From positions 1 to 9,276 of the forward strand of contig JBIOYL010000325.1 of the NCBI GenBank assembly GCA_044870185.1: 9,276 nt of DNA. Direction: 5' to 3'. A program made the translations under genes and the position numbers. This DNA comes from JBIOYL01 sp044870185. Its GTDB lineage: Bacteria; Actinomycetota; CALGFH01. Positions 6,151-9,276 of the stretch are shown piece by piece. Each line of letters begins with the position of its first letter. Within the stretch, counting starts at the first letter, position 1. The notes under the pieces are model-generated. The model saw nothing but the letters and a program-made list of their open reading frames with translations, made no database searches and was not told where the DNA came from.

Positions 6151-7851
6151 ATGTTGCGGCGCGTGCTGGTCTTGTCCCTGCTCATGCTGGTGGCGCTGGC
6201 CGTGGGCCCTGCGGTGGGCGGCTCCGTCGCCTACGGCGCTGACGCGGACCGCCGCTCGCGGATCCAGCACATCGTGGTGATCTACCAGGAGAACCACAGC
6301 TTCGACAATCTCTACGGCAGCTGGGAGGGGGTCAACGGTCTCCGCAACGCCCCACAGTCCCACACGGTCCAGGTCAACCAGGCGGAGACGCCGTACGCCT
6401 GCCTGAAGCAGAACGACGTGAACCTCGCCTCGCCGCCGCTGTCGGCGACCTGCACGGACTCCACGACCGGGATGACGTTCACGAGTCACTTCACCAACGC
6501 GCCGTTCGCGATCGACGACTACATCCCGGCGTCGGCGACCACCTGCCCGGCTCCTGGCGTGTCCGCCCCCAACGGCGTGCCGAACGGCAGCGGCCTGCCC
6601 GGTGGCTGCACCCGCGATCTTGTGCACCGTTTCTACCAGGAGCAGTACCAGCTGAACGGCGGGCAGCAGAACCGGTATGTGACCGGCAGCGACGCGATCG
6701 GCCTGGCGATGGGGGTCTATGCCACGCGCCTGCTGCCCATCTACGCCTACCTGCATCGGCCCGGCCATCCGCACTATGCGATCGCGGACAACTTCTTCCA
6801 GGCGGCCTTCGGAGGCTCGTTCCTGAACCATCAGTGGCTGATCGCCGCGCGGAATCCCGTCTGGCCGAACGCGCGCAACGACGGGTCGGCCGACGACCTG
6901 CATTCGGTCGTCGACGTCAACGGGATGCCGAACAACTACGAGCTGTACACCTCGCCGGCGGACGGGACGGTACGGGACCTTGCCCTGACTGCCTCCTGCA
7001 ACCCGGCGCCGGACCGTGGGCCGACTCCGCCGGGCGTGCTGTGTGGCGACTACGCGGTGAACACGATCCAGCCCTTCTACCAGCCATACGCCCCAGGGAC
7101 GCCGGAGACGCGTCGGCTCCCGCCGCAGACGGCGCCCACCATCGGTGACCGCCTGAGCGGCGCCGGCGTCGACTGGGCCTGGTACTCGGGCGGCTGGTCG
7201 AACGCCGACGGCGACGTCGGCGGCCCCGGCTGGACCAACGGCACCGGCCCGGCCTGCTCGGACCCGAATGCACTGTCGACGGCGGTCTTCCCCAACTGCC
7301 CCGACAAGCTGTTCCAGTTCCACCACCAGGCGTTCAACTACTACGCCGCGTTCGCGCCGGGGACGGCGACCCGGGCCGCGCACCTGCGCGACGAGCTGGA
7401 GTTCCTGCAGCTTGCCCGCTCGTCGACGAAGGCCTGCAACCTCAAGCCGGTGAGCTTCGTCAAGCCGATCGGCGCGCACAACGAGCACCCCGGCTACGCC
7501 AGCGAGCGCGCCGGCAGCAACCACCTGATCGAGCTGCTGCAGGCGGTCCAGGACAGCCGCTGCCGCAAGGACACGATGGTCGTGGTCACCTACGACGAGT
7601 TCGGCGGCCAGTGGGACCACGTCTCCCCGCCCGGCCAGGGCGGCACGGCCGGCCCCCACGACGTCTTCGGACCGGGGACGCGGCTGCCCGCGCTGGTGAT
7701 CTCGCCGCTGCTTCGCGGCAGCTTCGTGGTCGACCACACCCAGTACGACACGACCTCGATCCTGGCCACGATCGAGCGCCGGTTCGGCCTGGCGCCGCTG
7801 AGCTCGCGTGACGCAGCCGTGCACGATCTGTCCAGCGTGTTCGGTGGCTGA
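6151..7851 (+). CDS. Secreted phosphoesterase (PF04185 family, phospholipase C / acid phosphatase type)
   Basis: A 566-residue exported hydrolase. Residues 1-30 form a signal peptide: LRR, a long Leu/Val/Ala core, and likely cleavage near AYGA-DAD. The mature protein starts with the hallmark IVVIYQENHSFDNLYGSW (residues 41-58), whose Glu-Asn pair is expected to bind metal. NFFQAAFGGSFLNHQWLI lies in the middle and VVVTYDEFGGQWDHVSPP (Asp482, Glu483, Asp489, His490) towards the end, followed by LPALVISPLLRGSFVVDH and a final TTSILATIERRFGL block. This is the order seen in the bacterial phospholipase C/AcpA phosphoesterase family, which cleaves phosphomonoesters or phospholipid head groups outside the cell. 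The exact substrate is not predictable. ATG 6151 is chosen over upstream in-frame starts because GGGGAGG precedes it and the signal peptide begins there. The upstream in-frame residues look non-coding. It is divergent from the oxidase relic, with 218 bp between starts. Confidence 0.9.
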   Translation: MLRRVLVLSLLMLVALAVGPAVGGSVAYGADADRRSRIQHIVVIYQENHSFDNLYGSWEGVNGLRNAPQSHTVQVNQAETPYACLKQNDVNLASPPLSATCTDSTTGMTFTSHFTNAPFAIDDYIPASATTCPAPGVSAPNGVPNGSGLPGGCTRDLVHRFYQEQYQLNGGQQNRYVTGSDAIGLAMGVYATRLLPIYAYLHRPGHPHYAIADNFFQAAFGGSFLNHQWLIAARNPVWPNARNDGSADDLHSVVDVNGMPNNYELYTSPADGTVRDLALTASCNPAPDRGPTPPGVLCGDYAVNTIQPFYQPYAPGTPETRRLPPQTAPTIGDRLSGAGVDWAWYSGGWSNADGDVGGPGWTNGTGPACSDPNALSTAVFPNCPDKLFQFHHQAFNYYAAFAPGTATRAAHLRDELEFLQLARSSTKACNLKPVSFVKPIGAHNEHPGYASERAGSNHLIELLQAVQDSRCRKDTMVVVTYDEFGGQWDHVSPPGQGGTAGPHDVFGPGTRLPALVISPLLRGSFVVDHTQYDTTSILATIERRFGLAPLSSRDAAVHDLSSVFGG

Positions 7852-8000
7852 CGCCGACGCTGGCTTGGGCGGCCGCTGGGCTTGAGCGACCGTGGAGAAG
7901 CTTGCGAGCCAGATGCCCGGCGATGACGGTCAAGGCCGCTCGGGCCTGCCGCGCAGGGCGTGACCTGCACGCCTCCACCGCCCAGCTGCATCCCGGGTGC

Positions 8001-8028
8001 TTGACCGAGCCGGGTGGACGGCTACAGT
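8001..8028 (+). promoter_or_regulatory. Sigma-70-type promoter for the alpha/beta-barrel gene
   Basis: TTGACC (8001-8006) and TACAGT (8023-8028) are separated by 16 bp, close to the housekeeping consensus of actinobacteria. Initiation would fall near 8035, giving a leader of about 35 bases before AAAGGAG (8058-8064) and ATG 8071. This is the best-formed promoter in the window. Confidence 0.6.
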
Positions 8029-8070
8029 TTGGCAGACCGACAGCCGGCCCCCGTCGCAAAGGAGCCCATC

Positions 8071-8667
8071 ATGTTCATTCAGGTCATCCAGGGCCGCGTC
8101 ACCAGCCCGGACGGCATCCGCGCCGAGCTGGACCGCTGGAAGGCCGAGCTGCAACCGGGCGCTGAGGGCTGGCTCGGCTCCACCTCCGGGATCACCGACG
8201 ACGGCCGGTTCATCGCCGTGGTCCGGTTCGCCTCCGAAGAGCTGGCCCGCCGCAACAGCGACCGGCCCGAGCAGGACGCCTGGTGGAAGCAGGCGTCCAA
8301 GCATCTGGCCGAGGTCGAGTTCCATGACTCCGGCCGGGTGCACACCTACAGGGAGGGCGGCTCGGACCAGGCCGGCTTCGTGCAGGTGATCCAGGGCCAC
8401 ACCGAGGACATGGAGCGGCTGGCCGCGCTTGGCCGCGCCCAGGAGCAGGCGATGGCCGAGCAGGCCCCGCACGTCCTCGGCATGACCGTGGCCGAGCACG
8501 CCGACCGGCCGGGGGACTTCACCCAGACGGTGTACTTCACCTCCGAGCAGGAGGCGCGGCGCGCCGAGCGGGAGCACCCGGCCGAGTCGAACCCGGAGAT
8601 CTTCAGCCTGCTGAGCGACCTTCGCTACTTCGACCTGCGCGAGCCGCGGCTGGAGAGCCCGACGTAG
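8071..8667 (+). CDS. Duplicated dimeric alpha/beta-barrel (ABM-like) protein
   Basis: A 198-residue soluble protein made of two similar halves. Half 1 begins FIQVIQGRV (residues 2-10) and continues with a helix, a strand (GWLGSTSGITDDGRFIAVVRF) and an S-x-E-E-L-A-R helix. Half 2 begins FVQVIQGHT (103-111), then a helix, a strand (HVLGMTVAEH to TQTVYFTS) and an S-E-Q-E-A-R-R helix. This repeated beta-alpha-beta-beta pattern is that of the dimeric ferredoxin-like (ABM/monooxygenase) fold, here joined into one chain so that a monomer could form the barrel. No haem or flavin motif is visible, so an enzymatic role is not assigned. AAAGGAG at 8058-8064 fixes ATG 8071; the longer frame from 8014 would overlap the promoter. 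It is a monocistronic unit whose last 65 bp overlap the oppositely transcribed small membrane protein gene. Confidence 0.85.
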   Translation: MFIQVIQGRVTSPDGIRAELDRWKAELQPGAEGWLGSTSGITDDGRFIAVVRFASEELARRNSDRPEQDAWWKQASKHLAEVEFHDSGRVHTYREGGSDQAGFVQVIQGHTEDMERLAALGRAQEQAMAEQAPHVLGMTVAEHADRPGDFTQTVYFTSEQEARRAEREHPAESNPEIFSLLSDLRYFDLREPRLESPT

Positions 8668-8974
8668 CATCCCCGACGTCCTCGGCCCGCAGGGGGCGCA
8701 GCGCGACCCAGGCCAGGAAGACCGAGGCGCCGGCCAGCATGACAAGGCCCGCCCAGAGGTTGATGTTGATGCCGGCCGCCTTGGCCCTGGTGGCGCCGGA
8801 GGCGAACAGGCCCATGATGGTCAGCACGGCGCCGTATACGGCGAGCAGCCCGCCGATCACCCGGCGGAGGTCGAACAGGCTGGCCGCGTGGGCGGCCTGA
8901 TCACGGCCCTTGGCCTTCTCGGTCTGGGCGATCTGGGCGCGGGCTTCACGTTCGTCGAGGTCGGGGCTGGTCAT
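8603..8974 (-). CDS. Small two-helix membrane protein of unknown function
   Basis: A 123-residue protein. Residues 1-32 are charged and Ala-rich and likely helical (LDEREARAQIAQTEKAKGRDQ). Two membrane helices follow, near 39-58 (IGGLLAVYGAVLTIMGLFAS) and 71-93 (INLWAGLVMLAGASVFLAWV). The tail after RPLRAEDV is low-complexity. The combination FDLRRVIGGLL with GININLWAGL recalls a common actinobacterial small membrane protein of unknown role. ATG 8974 is chosen because AGGAGG lies at 8982-8987 on the minus strand. The longer frame reaching back to 9271 runs through a mobile-element-like sequence and is rejected. The 3' end overlaps the alpha/beta-barrel gene by 65 bp, possibly because the original stop was lost. 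Its natural upstream region has been displaced by the inserted element. Confidence 0.75.
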   Translation of the reverse strand: MTSPDLDEREARAQIAQTEKAKGRDQAAHAASLFDLRRVIGGLLAVYGAVLTIMGLFASGATRAKAAGININLWAGLVMLAGASVFLAWVALRPLRAEDVGDATSGSPAAARAGRSSEGRSAG

Positions 8975-8988
8975 AGGAGCGCCTCCTA
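8974..8988 (-). promoter_or_regulatory. Palindrome enclosing the Shine-Dalgarno and start of the small membrane protein gene
   Basis: TAGGAG (8974-8979), CGC, CTCCTA (8983-8988) is a perfect 6-bp inverted repeat with a 3-base loop. In the minus-strand transcript the upstream arm is most of the Shine-Dalgarno AGGAGG and the downstream arm ends on the A of the ATG, so a folded hairpin would hide the ribosome binding site. The outer bases of the upstream arm come from the CTAG that borders the mobile element. Confidence 0.5.
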
Positions 8989-9260
8989 GACCGAAGTTAC
9001 GTGAGTTGTGACACTCAATAGGCCCTCTGAGCTGCCAAAACGGCCTGTGGAGGCACTTCGTTGTAGACACGAAGCTCACTCGTTTGCGCGCCGGAGGCGG
9101 TAGGCTTCGCGTCGCCCAACCGAGCGGCATCCTACGAACCCGCTGGTCAACCAGCTCCACCCAGGAGTCATGTAGACACAACGGCCGATAGCTGAGCACA
9201 GCATCCTCCCTGCTCAACAGGGCTATGAGGCACCTACGGCTCACGTAACTTCGGGCTAGG
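8985..9260. mobile_element. MITE-like element with terminal inverted repeats flanked by CTAG
   Basis: CCGAAGTTACGTGAG at 8991-9005 recurs as a perfect inverted copy at 9240-9254. Similarity continues inward imperfectly: the left arm reads ACTCAATAGGCCCT then GAGC to about 9032, and the right arm, on its complement, reads CCTCATAGCCCT then GAGC back to about 9212. Both ends are bordered by CTAG (8986-8989 and 9256-9259), consistent with a 4-bp target duplication around a 266-bp element (8990-9255). The interior is less GC-rich than the flanks, has no transposase-like frame, and contains short stems such as CTTCGT/ACGAAG (9056-9074) and GCTGGT/ACCAGC (9142-9155). This fits a non-autonomous miniature element or a deletion remnant of an insertion sequence. 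The mobilising family cannot be named from the ends alone. Confidence 0.75.
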
Positions 9261-9276
9261 CACAATGCCATCCGGT

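Noticed and set aside
6121..7824. 567-residue minus-strand frame opposite the phosphoesterase
   Set aside because: An antisense shadow with R/V/G-rich text; the plus strand has the signal peptide and catalytic motifs.
7852..8000. Terminator or small gene after the phosphoesterase
   Set aside because: No stem with a T-tract and no frame with a start signal or motif; GCGGCCGC near 7870 is a simple GC palindrome.
9006..9239. Transposase remnant inside the MITE-like element
   Set aside because: I read both strands and found no transposase motif; the one long frame looks non-coding.
8990..9255. CRISPR array or integron cassette site
   Set aside because: The repeats are one inverted pair at the ends, not spaced direct repeats, and there are no cas or integrase genes or attC-type core sites.
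8975..9271. N-terminal extension of the small membrane protein through the mobile element
   Set aside because: It crosses both inverted repeats, has no recognisable domain, and a good Shine-Dalgarno sits directly before ATG 8974.

Overview
The window is very GC-rich, with strong third-position G/C bias and GGAGG-type ribosome binding sites. It also carries a homologue of the mycothiol-dependent nitroreductase family (Rv2466c type) and an alditol oxidase (AldO type). Together these point to a chromosomal accessory region of a mycothiol-producing actinobacterium; I cannot name the species. No CRISPR array, tRNA, rRNA, phage or recognisable defence system is visible.

Layout, left to right. 1-252: no convincing gene, only GC-rich 10-bp repeats. 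253-563: two truncated genes meet tail to tail near 340, the start of an SRPBCC-fold gene (+) and the start of a DUF1579-like gene (-). 663-1361: intact DUF4386-like membrane protein (+). 1362-1660: nothing identified. 1661-2657: relic of a large ATP-binding (LuxR/STAND-like) regulator with a frameshift, a large internal deletion and an in-frame TAG, though its C-terminal domain is still open. 2664-2688: inverted repeat ahead of an intact DsbA-fold gene at 2724-3344 (+). 3385-4743: multi-pass GT-C-like membrane protein (-), converging on the DsbA gene. 4843-5932: alditol oxidase pseudogene (-) with an internal deletion and a frameshift. 6151-7851: secreted phosphoesterase (PF04185), divergent from the oxidase. 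8071-8667: duplicated alpha/beta-barrel (ABM-like) protein behind a good promoter. 8603-8974: small two-helix membrane protein (-) whose 3' end overlaps the previous gene. 8990-9255: a 266-bp MITE-like element with terminal inverted repeats, flanked by CTAG, inserted at the ribosome binding site of the small membrane protein.

The genes do not form one pathway. The main theme is decay: three deletion scars, two probable single-base deletions, a nonsense codon and a small non-autonomous mobile element within 9.3 kb, interspersed with intact single-gene units. I see no complete novel system. The items most worth following up are the MITE-like element at the SD/start of a gene, the surviving C-terminal domain of the broken regulator, and the CxxS version of the nitroreductase-like active site.
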